Assembly: GCA_028554645.1 (NCBI GenBank)
Contig: JAQOOI010000022.1
Span: forward strand, 62,001-126,000
Origin: Omphalotus guepiniiformis
Taxonomy: Eukaryota; Basidiomycota; Agaricomycetes; Agaricales; Omphalotaceae
Length of the DNA: 64,000 nucleotides
Direction: 5' to 3'
The position numbers and the translations under genes were made by a program. Positions 11,791-24,000 of the stretch are shown one piece after another. Positions within the stretch are counted from its first letter, which is position 1, and the number at the start of each line of letters is the position of its first letter. Under the pieces are notes generated by a model. The model was given only the letters and a program-made list of their open reading frames with translations. It made no database searches and was not told the DNA's origin.

Positions 11791-14502
11791 TCAGCGGTAT
11801 ACTCGATCCATCTGGCGCCGATGAAGAAGACCAAAAAGTTTCCGGAGCCACATCAACCGACTCCTTCTCTCGAGGGGTTTCCTACCCTGTTCGAAATTCA
11901 CAAGCTCTTCTAGTTTTTTCTCTAGCTGCTTGAGCAATCTTTTCTGAGCCCGGATATTTGAGGATCCCTTAAAGCAAGACTAAACATATCATACAGCCTG
12001 AGTATGAATGAATGAAAGGCTAACACTTACTTCAACCCACTTGATTGAATTCTTGACATCATCGCTCGTTAGCAGCAAATGTGTATTTTCATAGAGAAGG
12101 TTCAGCGTTTCCGTAGAAGGTGTAGTTGCGAGAAGGTGATGTATCCACATAAATTGAGCGTACGATATGATCTCTTTAGAAAATTTCGAGGGTTCCCGTA
12201 GAGCACGCACACACTCGATGCACACTCGATGGTGACACATTGTGAAATCGATGTCAATCAGATTTCCGAGTGATGTGCCCGTATCAGATTTAATCACCAT
12301 TGTTGACTTGTGAACAACATGGCTACTGATGTCGGCCCGCCTAGCAAGGGGCGCGACAATTAGTAGCGGGGGATTTGAAAGATGGGATCTGCTTGCTTTT
12401 CCGGCGTCAAACTGATTATCGAGGAGGGAGGATATCAAGTCCCACATCCCCGCTCGATACATGACGAAATCGAACTGTACTACCTGTATGAGCATCTCCA
12501 CGCTAACTTCAACACATCCCGGCGTAGACGGCATAGGGGGACCGTGCTGCGGCTGAACTTGAAACCCTGGCTTGAAAACTCTGTATCTCTCGGCAAGTTT
12601 AGAAGGTGCTCCTCTGTGGCTTGAAAGAAACTGAAAGAGTCGTCGGCAATATGATAAGGGAGATGGGAAGAGATGAGCCAACAAACCTCAGCAGTACTCT
12701 CTAGAATCGCAAGATTCTTTCGTAATGCAGCGACACAAGCTTCTAAACAGGTGGTTCTGCGTCTCATGGCTGCATTCACGAATCCACAAATATCAAATTT
12801 ATCCAATGCCGACAACAATTCTTCAGTAAGAATTGCTTTCCTACAATGTTGGTGCCAAAACTCCCATGCGTACTTGTCAAACTCTGACTTCATGCTAAAC
12901 AGACCCCCTCAGTCATGATATCGACATCAGTTTGTACTAACTCACTATATGATGTCCTTGGGATGATTGATAGCGTAAGATATCCGCCTCAAAAGATGAT
13001 GGGCAATTCGCTCGTGTCGCGCTTCAACACGCCTATCAACAAAATACTTTCCCGATCGCTTTGGATCAGTGAGAAAGTCGATGAATGATGCATGGAGGAC
13101 ATGTATCTCATCAGAGTCCTTTTCGGGTATGCGTAACACTGAATGTAGACCAAAAAGCAATGCCCACACTTTCCCTTTCTTCAGAAAGAGCATTCCTTCA
13201 ATACAAGAAGAGGTCGTTCTCTCGTAACGCGAGTCAAAGAAGATATCCGGGCCTGGGACTATGAGATGCGAAAGAACGTCCATAAGATGTTCTTTCTCCG
13301 CCGATGTCGACAATATTTGGATATAGAGCAAATCAAGATCGGGGTATGGGGAGTCGAAATGTTCGGGAACAGCTATGTTCAGAATGACATCAAGCCGGTC
13401 TGGTGGATAACAAGAATAATCCCCCACATATTTGAGGACAGTGGCAGCATAGATGAACTGACCGCATGCCCGCTTAGCTAACTGCTTGATGATACGTTCA
13501 CTAGGCCAGGGTAAAGCAATATGTGCCATTGCTCGAGAATGATTTTTGTGGATTTCATCGAATCCATCACGAAGGTACGTGGAAATATCTTTCCTGGACT
13601 GGGAGGTTTTGCCGATGCCGTGACAATCGAGGATGGAATGAAAAAGTTTGTGACTAAAAGCACTCTTGATTCGCGGCTCCGGCCTGCTACAGATGAGGAA
13701 TTCGAGAGGAAATGACGGGGTATTTTGAGTTTGGCGGATCATGCGGAGCAATCTTTCCTGAGACTGTATATCTCTGCATTCGTCCACCCCATCGATGACC
13801 ACCAGTCTCGGGAGATCCTTCCAACCATGATCGAGTTTAACTGCAACTGCAGAACATGGCTCCAAGATGAGTTTTTGAAACTGCAGCTCGAGAGTTGCAT
13901 GTACCAGGTCATTCTTGATCCTAACTGCTTTGTCGATTGTGTCCTTCAGAATGGGACCAAGCACCTCCGAAGTCGCAAGCTGGTGGGCAATTGTGGTGAC
14001 GACGCGGCTTAGATTGTTGCGATGAGGATCTCTTCGTGCGAAGAAGAAGCTTGCAGCTAGTTTGGCGGACGGTGGTTGACCGGATCTCAGCCTGCGAGGC
14101 GCAAATTCCTCACATATGTTCTGCGCAATAGCCGACTTTCCCACTCCGGCTGGTCCATACAGCCAGAATACCTTGGTACTCTTCACTTCATCACAGATCC
14201 AATCATGTAAGATCTCAAGTATGCGAAGTCGAGTGCCTGGATGACAATTGGGAGGAGGAAAACGCTGTTCGGCGTCGTACGAAGCCCCGAGAACCATGCT
14301 CTGATAGAGAAGCTCAACACCCCTATCTGCTAGCAGCGGATGTATGTGTGAGGACGAAGCTAAACCTAAGCCCACTGACTCACTCACCTCGATCCTCATC
14401 CTCAATCTCATTTTTATGGATATTGTATACATCTCCTGCGACGTTGTTGAAATTACCACCTGACACAGCGAAGCCTTGAGCATCAGCAAAGAAAGTCTGC
14501 AT
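11791..14502 (-). CDS. NACHT-domain P-loop NTPase (fungal STAND protein)
   Basis: Predicted signal-transducing ATPase of the fungal NACHT type; such proteins are linked to non-self recognition and programmed cell death. Five exons (14502-14388, 14326-12946, 12894-12687, 12630-12031, 11967-11791) give about 826 residues with phases that all match. The N-terminus carries GFAVSGGNFNNVAGDVYNI, a motif common ahead of basidiomycete NACHT domains. Walker A is GPAGVGKSAIAQ and Walker B is LVVIDGVDEC, followed by FLICSRPEP, a sensor-like arginine motif. The middle and C-terminal parts are helical, with a coiled-coil-like Lys/Glu-rich last exon. No WD40, ankyrin or TPR repeats are visible, so the sensor part is unusual or very short. 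The ATG at 14562 is an alternative upstream start. A 5'-truncated relative lies at 47765-49490. Confidence 0.82.
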
Positions 14503-15031
14503 TACGGACAGAAGATGACAACAGGATGTGGGGGATAGATGAGAAAGAAAAAGATTTGACATACCGCCTGGAGGCTATACTTGGTACACCTTGCAAGGTG
14601 GCGCCAGCGTTAGCGCTGAGAAAAATCATTTTTCTCTTGTCCGAGGACTGGCCGTTGGGCACTGTTACACCTCATGCTGAGCATATCTGAAACGTCCTTG
14701 TCAAATTCACGACAAAATTTTTCATCGACCTTCGAGAACTGGAGTGTAAAAGGGATGAAATAGACATGATGACATTGAACTGAAGCCCTGAGCTTCAGCA
14801 AGCGCATGCATGAAAAATTCTCACGCCGGGACCCATTGTAGTGCTCGAGTCTGAAAAGAGGAGGTTTATCCCAACTTTCAGTTGATTTTCAACACAATTC
14901 GAGCGCATTTACTTATATCTCCCCATGAATTTGGCTGGACACACAGGTACCGCATGCAAGAACCGTGATTCACAACACGCACGAAAGGAATACGAACACA
15001 CAAGGAGGTAGCTACTGCTTCGTTCAGTACA
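14503..15031. other. NACHT promoter side and 3' flank of the orphan gene
   Basis: This interval separates the start of the minus-strand NACHT gene from the 3' end of the next minus-strand gene. Short open frames occur, but none has support. A minus-strand frame reaching 14878 overlaps the last exon of the neighbouring gene in a different frame and is treated as noise. Confidence 0.4.
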
Positions 15032-15918
15032 TTAAGAAACGCTAGCAGGGAGTTCACCCGAAGCCCACTGTCCGTTTCCGGAACTACTTCCGGGAGGGGT
15101 ATAGTAGCTAACGACTTTCGTGCTAGTTGAACCGTCAAATTCCACCTGTAATGACCGAAAATGAGTTAGCTCTGCTTCTACGAGTAGATTGCAGGGTATC
15201 TACCTCCATCATATTGGACGCAGCTTCCATGAACATACTTGATACCTTGACATCGACTGCGAACCATACGATGACATGCTCAGCAGGAGTGAGCTTGATC
15301 ATACCGCTCACAACGGGTTTCGGCGTGACAAACATCGGAGTGAACTCTCCGTGGAATTTGCACGAAACTCCAAGATGGATCGCACCGTAGTCATTCTCTA
15401 TTTGGAATGCCCCGGACTTCTTGCTGATGCCTTGAGCGGCAGACATCACTCCAGAGGAGTCAAGAATGACAGTTTGACCTGTAAAGAGTAGTATAGTGTA
15501 ATTTAGACTCCACCAATAGTGCGAAGATAGATACCTGGACATATTTCGCTCATGTTAGATATGCTACGTCCTGAGAGGTCAAATAGATGCAACTGCTGCT
15601 CACCTGGAGTGATGTCAACGGCACCAGAATTGCTGACTTTGACGACCTCACCGTCGGAGAACTTGTCGATGGCGAAGACGCGGTACTTGTTGACCCAGGT
15701 GAAGTCGTTGTTCTGCAAGAAACTGACCGTGCGTGAAGGTGAGTAAGGAAGTGCGGAGCAAACTGCATAGGAAAGACAACCAACCTTTGGCCAGCCCATA
15801 CAACGTTGTACATATTGTTGCACTTTTTCGCAATGTACATCTTGTATCCCGACTGTTTCAAAGCCTGGATGTCGCCGGGAGCGACGTGGACATTGAGATG
15901 ATAGACAGTAGCAGCCAT
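15032..15918 (-). CDS. Orphan-family protein, copy A of a divergent pair
   Basis: I do not recognise a named family. Four exons (15918-15785, 15722-15604, 15478-15204, 15145-15032) give about 213 residues. The gene matches its divergent neighbour exon for exon: both share a MYIAK...YNV start region, FTW(V/M)N(K/R)YR, ...DI(T/A)PG, a middle VILDSSGVMSAAQG-type block, YGAIHLGVSCKF, FVTPKPVVSG and a C-terminal VVSYYT...SGNGQW block. The repeated beta-strand-like pattern suggests an all-beta fold, perhaps lectin-like, but that is inference. No signal peptide is clear. The start chosen is the ATG of MAATVYHLNV, matching the start of copy B. Conservation of intron positions and protein sequence shows the model is right although the function is unknown. 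Confidence 0.75.
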
Positions 15919-16419
15919 TGCGTTGAGACTCTGATACAGAAATAAGCAGCTGAGACAAATGCTCTGGATGGCTGGCTGGATGAAAATACTCACCTTTTAT
16001 ACTACTGGCAAGAGCCCAGCGCTCAGCACTGTTTCGCAGAATATCTGACAAAGGCCTAAGACGGCAAGATTCTGCCGGGATTTGCATGACAGGAGTGATG
16101 CAATGAATTGGAAGGATAACTTACAATCAATTGAGAGCATTTAAGCTGTCTGTCTGATTCGGACCAGAATCGGTCTTCTGTAAATCCCGAAGTGCTAAGT
16201 GTGGTCCGTGATCTTGAGATTATAACACTGTTCCGATATTGAATACTTGTCTTCTATTGTTTTCTCTTCTCGGAACATCTGTCAGTTCTGACATGATGAA
16301 CTTTTAGCATTTGAATAGGAGAATACAGAAAGTATCGAACTTACTCAGACTAAGTCAAACTCTAGCTTATACTTGCTCGACATCCAACCGCAGTACCCAG
16401 AACTTTGCTTGCTTGCAAT
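15919..16419. promoter_or_regulatory. Shared intergenic region between divergent paralogues
   Basis: About 500 bases separate the two start codons, which point away from each other, so both promoters must lie here. Pyrimidine-rich stretches around 16240-16275 fit a leader for the plus-strand gene. No palindromic operator-like element stood out. Confidence 0.5.
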
Positions 16420-17262
16420 ATGTCCAGCTCTTGTGCATACAACCTCAATGTCCAAATTGCTGCGAGCGATCTGCTTACACTCAAAGCGTCCTCATATAGG
16501 ATGTACATCGCGAAGAGAGTCAATGGAGATTATAACGTGGGTTGGGTCGGACAGGAGTGCGTTGCGGCTGTCAAAGGCCACCTCTTCACCGTTTCCTTTA
16601 CTGACGAAAGTAAAGTCTTGAAGATGACAATGACTTCACATGGATGAACAGGTATCGCATCTTCACATGCGATGAATACACGATTGGCGAAACGGTATTG
16701 GTTCCCTCGAGTGCTGTAGATATTGCGCCAGGTAAGCTCAACAGTATCATTATTCATACTATAATTTGGGATCATCCTTACCGTAACGAAATAGGCCAAG
16801 CAGTTGTCATCGACTCTTTCGGGATTATATCCACTGCCCAAGGACTACCTAAGCGACAAAGTGCAGTTTACGTAGAGAACGACTGGGGTCGTGCCACTCG
16901 CATCGGTCTGGCATGCTGTCTGAACGGACAGTACCGTCCTATATATGTGACTCCAAAGCCGGTAAAGAGTGGTATCGTCGAGATTAACCCTGAGGAAGCG
17001 ATATTGGTCTGGTTTGACAAAGCAATTGAGGCTCCGGGTACAGTGGAATCGATACCAGACACACTAAGCGTCCCTTCAAGCAAACAAATTGAGGTTAGTA
17101 TTACGCTCTTCACGTCTGGCAGTTTATACTGACTGTTGCCAAAAGGTCGTTTTCAATGGCACCACATGCTCAAGGGTGATCAGCTATTACACGGCAGCGC
17201 ACAGCGCGTCCGGAGAAGGCCGATGGGTGAAGAATTCATTGCCCACTGTGGAAGCAGAATAA
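16420..17262 (+). CDS. Orphan-family protein, copy B of a divergent pair
   Basis: Four exons (16420-16556, 16616-16731, 16795-17093, 17146-17262) give about 222 residues. The second exon's acceptor was chosen because it restores alignment with copy A around FTWMNRYRIF. Shared blocks include MYIAKRVNGDYNVGWVGQ, DIAPG, VVIDSFGIISTAQG, YRPIYVTPKPVKSGIVE and, in the last exon, VISYYTAAHSASGEGRW. The two copies differ at many positions, so the duplication is old. Function is unknown; a soluble beta-rich protein is my best structural guess. The last exon ends with TAA at 17260-17262. Confidence 0.75.
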
Positions 17263-20200
17263 ATCATATGTTATTAGAAACAATCTTCCATTTGTATATG
17301 TGAACACCCCACTCTCACCAATTCAAACGGCAGGAGGTAGTGGTGACTTCGATTCTGATCAAAAGTTCAAAACTTTCAGGCTTCTCAGGCACGCAAGCAT
17401 CCAAACGTTGATATCGGAGAAGCCTGGAGAGGAGATCCAATATTCATATGGAACGGGAGAAAGATGGATTATCCGGCATACGCACGGCTCACCTTTCTTC
17501 CTTTCATCCAGACCATCTATTCTGTCTATCGTCAGATACCTTCTCTAGAATACTGCCGAGACATCGTAAGTAGTCTTTGCTAACGGTCCTGCGTGTTTCC
17601 CAAGCCTCAGGCACAAGCAAGGCCTCTGAAGGCCATCTGATACATTGCAGATGTAGTCGATGTTTCCGTGCATCCGGCGACTTTCGACGTAGTGAAGATC
17701 CAAACACATGCAGGTACTTCTAGCTTGAGCGCATACAACCCGGGCCGTCCTTCTGGGCGATAATTGACGTCGGTGATTCAAAGTTCTGTAGCCATAGACC
17801 GTAATGCAAGCCTAACACACATCTATACCATTCATCAATCTACACGTAGATCGAAAATCAACCCATATAAAGTGAAACACTCGCTGTAGTAATTGTGATT
17901 CCAAACATTCCAAATGTCAACTTGCACCCTGATGCGAGAAGATTGCGATGATGTTCCGTGATATGCTCGGAGTGTTGACTTTCGGTAAAAGTCGCGAAAT
18001 GCCACGTAGAACATATTTCAAACGAGCCTCTCATGCACTGGCCTTCGACGAAAGAAGTGCATGTTAGGAAAGCTTTATATTTCGATGCACCATGAAGAGC
18101 CCACTGGCATGTACTACATTTCGCTGTCAATAAACATATACGAACCCTCTTTACATATCTGAGTTCTCCAGATAACGGCGTTCGAAACGTTCAAGACTTC
18201 AGATGTCAACCTTGACTGGAAGAATACGTATGAATATGAATAGGATGTCCCATGAGAAATCGTGAAGCTTGAAGTATGGAACGGGGTAGCGGCTGAAAGA
18301 ACATCCCTGAGCTATAGTTCGAGGACGTACCACGGGGAAGAAAATACCTACTAACTGCGTGGAGAAACACGGCTCAGAAAGCCCCTCATCAAGCCTCTAC
18401 GTCTCTCCTATGCATCCCCGTACAGTAATCGTACTCAGAAGCGGAATCGCGGTGGGGTTCATGTTCACGAAGTGGTCTGTAGTCGGCAAGGATCAGTACT
18501 AGGATTTCTATGCCTTGTAGCCTAAGGTACGTGCGTATCACCCAGCTTTGTCTGTCGTAGTTGAGTCGTGCAATTATCGCATATACACAGGATCTAGTAT
18601 GAGTATAATTCAGAAAGCGGCTGGATTCTCTTACAGAAGGTGATCTTGAAATTCTTTTCTGGGCGTACTTTCCAACCAGTTCTACTTCAGGTTGGAAAAG
18701 TCCTCGAAGAAATCGATGGCATGAATATGAAGGCGTTTATCGAGGGAGGGAGTAGTAGGGACGAGTCAGAGGCGCGCATATAGTCACAGTCACAGTACTG
18801 CTAGCCTCTAGTGACGGTAAACGCCCGGATGGAAGGGCACGTGACCGTCTTGGCTGGACTCGACCACTGCAACGGTTGGCGGCGAAACTTCTTTAAGTCA
18901 AAGATACTCTTAGTCCAGACACTCATCGCCATCATCTCACTACGAGCACAAGGAGCTGCCTGGACTGGAGTCGATACCAGAGTTGCGCAATGGATCTACG
19001 AGCGCTCAAGTTACGCATGGTCAGTGCTTGAAGTTGCCTGGTATGCAGCAGGTTCGACTGAGTCGAGCGTGTTTTAACTCTCTTCATCTCAAACTTGATA
19101 GGGTTGCGGATAGCTTAATTACAGGCCAAACTATTCGACACGTCACGTTGCCTCAATTATCAGGAGAAAGTCGTTCTTCCACGGATTTCGTCGGATAGGT
19201 TCGCAAATAGTGTTCGATGGATTCCTTCAGTTTGACGCCAAAAACAAAGGTATGGCTTCTAGATCACTTTGATTTTGTTCACGTATTGATGTTGTCTTCT
19301 TCCAGTCATGTGTGCTGCCTAGCGCGCCCTCAGGCTCCACAATGACATCCTCTCTGGTCAATTTTGCCAAGTTCTAAGGTCTTGTGATGCGCTTCAACTC
19401 GCGGGAAGGAAAGAAGAGATGCAAGGATATGGAGTAATTGAGGAGCGTGCATCCAGGTATGTCTTTTGATCACATAGCATGAACCAGCTCATCCTCAAAT
19501 TGTGACAGGGGCTCCATGTTCATCATTTCCCCTCGCCCTCGACTCAGCTCACGACACAATACTATCTACTCTTCTCTACACTTGTATGCGGACCGCCAAG
19601 TTCAGGAGAGAAGGCTTGCGCCCCAACAAATTCAAGGCATTCTATCTCGGATATCAATGCGGAACGATTGTTCCAGTCCTTGCTACTTAGTTCGAAAAGA
19701 CTTAAGCCCCCATCTCGAATGACAATCACGGTACATGGAGCAAGCCGTAATATGTCTTTGTACATAGCCGATCTTTGCAGGGTCATCAAGTATTACAGTA
19801 CATGTATACCGTTCAGGTCGTTCCCCAGACTCGGTTCCGGAACCTCGTCTTCCCAAGGCTCCGTGGTCACTCATACCGCAATGGTTATATATATCCGCCC
19901 GGAACGGATATGAAGCCGTTCATGCTAGGACGCAGTAAGAATACTATGGTGATCAGAGAATTGCAACTTTTTGAGAATTCCTTTTTTGTATCTTCCTCTC
20001 AGGCCTAATCTCTTAATTATCTTCATACAATCATTCTTTAACCTCTAAAACCCTTAACCTGAATTTCTGGGATTTTTTTATGAGGATGTGCTTGTGTCAG
20101 ACAGTGTTTAAGCAGGAACGGGGAATTGCAATCATGCTGTCACGGCCATATCCACCCGCGTCAGAGAGCATTGACTTTTTCCATAATCCTGTATGTATAC

Positions 20201-20616
20201 CACCTTCTGCCTGTCGTGCCACCTTGAGAACCGGAACATGGACTGGTACTGTATACTTTCAGATGTCTATGTAATTTTCTGGGTGATCCTATTAATGTAA
20301 TCCTCTATATCAGAGAATGTCACACCTCAAAGTCACGCTTCTCGAGCAGTAATATGGGTCTCATTCACTTTCCTCAACACATTCTCTTGTTTTTATTTGA
20401 GAAATATTTTCCAATGCATCCAATAAGACTTACAAAAAATTGACAAAGCACAGAAGTTGGTAGATGTGGAAATATTCACGAAGTTGCACATCTCTGTGCA
20501 TTGCAATTCTCTGATCACCATAGTAGGATTTCATCTCGTGTCAAATTAATTTCTGCGGACATGCGCGCGCACGCAACAGAACAGAGCATCAATGTTTGAT
20601 TATCGGAGGGCATTTC
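17263..20616. other. Gene-poor region with coding-like debris
   Basis: No intact gene can be supported. Short frames with protein-like composition appear, for example plus-strand frames near 18655-18783 and 18811-19077, but they are broken by stops and lack clear splice partners. No reverse-transcriptase, transposase or integrase motif is visible in any frame I read. Degenerate genes or old mobile DNA are the likely content. Confidence 0.35.
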
Positions 20617-21003
20617 ATGGTCGAAGAACTTCGAATCGTTCTAATAACTCAAACGGGCATAGGTACGTCCGTTGTCATCCGATAACAGAATTCACTCGTT
20701 CGGACTCAAATTCCGCTATTCATCGTTTAGCTGCATACGGAAATAACCCTGCAGGATGTTACGGAACTACATCCCGATGCTTTCGTCGTTGTACTGGTTC
20801 TGTCATACCATGAGGACCTTGCTGTTGTCCCGTTCTCTTACCGTTATTTCGGCAGGCGCACTTGGAGACGAGTTTTCTTAACCTTAGGAAAAAACGAAGT
20901 ATGTATTTGATGCCTATCTCTTTCTCGTTACTTCCCGCTAACATATTGAATGCTTTCTCCCACATAGATCGATGCAGTGATCGAGGCTGCGAGGCTATTC
21001 TAA
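20617..21003 (+). pseudogene. Probable AIG1-like GTPase relic, internally deleted
   Basis: Three short exons (20617-20670, 20731-20898, 20968-21003) join in phase and would give only about 85 residues. The first ends ELRIVLITQTGIGTS, resembling a P-loop of the AIG1/GIMAP type but with the first glycine and the lysine replaced. The second reads LQDVTELHPDAFVVVLVLS, then YFGRRTWRRVFLTLG, like the region after the G3 motif of AIG1 GTPases, where a fungal protein would have a PHAFLLV-type strand and FG..W...V. The G2/G3 portion (about 40-60 residues) is missing. I infer a truncated, non-functional copy; the donor at 20671 (GTTGTC) is weak, so the junction is uncertain. A chance resemblance cannot be excluded. 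Confidence 0.4.
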
Positions 21004-24000
21004 ATTGTGCCATAATCCAAATCAATTATGCCGGTCTTTTTTACGAATGTCGTTACATTGACATAAGTTTGTTGCCTGGGTGCCTTTATTGGCGTGTTTC
21101 TGAGAACACGTTGTGGGCCTATATGCTATATTATACCAGAGCAACCGGTGACCGCCCGTCTATATTTATTCACAGCCTTTTAGTTTTCGCTCACTCCACT
21201 CCATTTTGTCCCTAGAACATCGGACTTTTCTCTACCAGGTTTGTCGGTTTGTTCGTACCACTCCGGCTCCAGTGCTGGCGAGCACTGGCTGGACTCTCGG
21301 TAGTTACCCATACCGGAGTCCACCTCAGGTCCACCTTGACAGCGATGGAAAGTTGATGTGGGCGGAATACCGCTAGGTCCCTGGTCGAGACTTCAGGACA
21401 TTCAAGAAATGTATGGTAATCACCGCTCTATCTAGCACATTGGCGAAGATTGGGAAGCCTCGAAGTACGCTGATCTACTCAAATTGTGCTTCTATCACTT
21501 TCTTCGACGAAGATCTCGACTTTGATGTCTTATTGCACGGTCCAGACTCTAGATCATACCAGCACATCATCTCGGAATTCCATGGGACCATCCATGGAAA
21601 TGTATCCTGTTTTGAACCCACTGGGTCGTCGTAGCTCCAATCATTTACTGATATGTGACATTTTGTATTCCTTTTATGTATACAACTAATTCCTTGTAAT
21701 TGCAGAATGTCTCCATAATGAGTGTGTCGCGTAGATTTACGCGATGCTTTCTGTCAGAGCTTTGCCGCGTTGCGCGGGTACTGAGGTCAGTATTGAAAGA
21801 TCTTTCTGATATGGTCCTCAGAATGTAATCTCAGAACAAGTACTCTGACTCCTGACAGTGCTACTAGTGTCATCTTAGAACAGTAACATTGCATGGGATA
21901 TAAATATTGATCTTCTAATTCATGATAGGCTCCTGTCTCCAGTCTCCTGCCAAACTGGCTCTGGAAATGGCCCAATCTTATATTGAGATATGATTGAAAG
22001 CTCCTGCATTTGCTGTCGAGATATGTAAGCACGTCTTTATTCTAGCCTGGTTCGTGCGTAAATGTAATCTTAGCTTGGACCTGTGAGAAGCTCTTCGGGA
22101 TGACTCAGCTTCCGGCGAACACGTAAGAGCTGTATAGTTTTCAAGCCACTGATGCTCCCGGTCCGAAGTCCCGACTCTCATTTGATTCTGAACAGCGCTG
22201 TAGTGATCATTTAGACCTGTTTCATTCACTCTTAGAGGTATGGCTGTTTCTGAAACACGTACACGCACTGGCGCACTTCTCCGGTCTTTATACCATCGCT
22301 TTTCTGATGAAAACGAGCCAGGGTCCGACCTCATGGTAAGTAAATGGCTTTACTTTTTACTAAGTAACCCACCCACAGACCCCAAACATCGGTGCATGCA
22401 AATATCCATATTACTATGCCGCCAAACTTGCGCTCTGTGTACGATCTGGACCTATTCACTTAGTAACGCAAGACTCAAAAATATGGTGCGGAGGGCGCGT
22501 ACGAGTCTTTCAATATACTTCGCTTCAATTACGTCTCAATGTTCTCGTCAAGTTTTACAAGAGGCTGTGCTATTTTTCATGGCTGGTCTGGAGGCTGACG
22601 CCCATTTGTGCAATTACCCGTCCCTGCCGGAGTCTTACCGTGCGCCCAATCAAGCCGGTTCATCTTCAGCGTCTGAATGACTTTTATCACAAAGTTCTCA
22701 AGGCGTCCTCAATTCATAGCATTAACTTGTTGATATCTAATGACATATGGTAAATTCTTCTTTGCTCGCATCTGACACCTACAATAATTCAGTATTGATC
22801 GTGCCCACGGTATCTATATTCATCCTTCTGCAATGGCTTTGCTCAAATGGATGCAAGAATCTGTGAGGGTTTAAACATTTACGTTTAGCACTTGCGATTT
22901 ACCATTGACGATGGTCCACCAGAACCACATACAGCACGATACATCCCCTTTCATTTCAATGAATGCCGCAAATTTTCACAGACACAGACTTTGTACGTCC
23001 TCCTTATCAGCGCTATGTAGCATGTGACGGTGTGTGATTCCTACTAGCCCGAGTCCCTTCGTGCTAAGCTGTGTAGGTGATTAAAGATTTGGACCCTCAA
23101 ATCAGCATGGCGGACAAATCTTTCTACGCACCCTGTACGTCTTTGCCAGGTGAGGTTGTACTGTATACCCTCAGCAATGTTCCTATCCTCCAGATTTGAA
23201 GCTACCGCAATAGACAAGTGGGACTCACGAGGCCGCAACATCTCAAGGCGAGAACTTCAATGCTTCTAGAGTTTAACCTTACAGAGGCTGCTCTTCAGAA
23301 CACCACATAAGTTCAACGTGGCTTTCACCTCCACGCCTGAAGTGCCGCATTGCAAATACATCTCTCAAATCTCGAGTTCCATACCGCGCCATTTTCGGCC
23401 ATAGCTTCTGCACCAATTCAAAGAAGGCACGGTACTCCAAGGTTCAATAGTTCTTCTCAACGGAGGTATGTGAGATCAGTTTGGATCCCTCGCACCTGGA
23501 AGATGACTCTACACCGTTTCGACAGTATTTGAGGCACCAGATGAGATATCGTGATTCCGAATAATAATCGGGGGTGGCTTCGGTTCAAAATCCCGGCATC
23601 TTTCATTAAAATTTGGTGTTCACACTCAGCGAAGATACCGATGCTCTTCTATAACCAACCACAGGCAAGAGGATGCTCCCAGTGACTGACTGAAACGGCC
23701 ATTAAATCTCGAACATTCTGGTTCGCTTTTCAGCTTCCAAAAGACGCGCTGACTCTAAAACTTAAACTTAGATTCGGTCTGGCGTAGTGACTGGTCCTTC
23801 CCAGACCGAACGCCGCATCTTTACCTTCGCCGGTATCGCAATTACATGTCTCTTTGAAAGCCCACCCACGGAATGCTTTCCTTGAACAGGTAATTGCGAA
23901 AAGAACCACTGGCATGTAACTTGTACCCACGGGCCGACCAGTCGATAGTAACGAACTAGTAAGCAGTATTACTAGCGCTCGTCAGTGACAAACGAATTCT

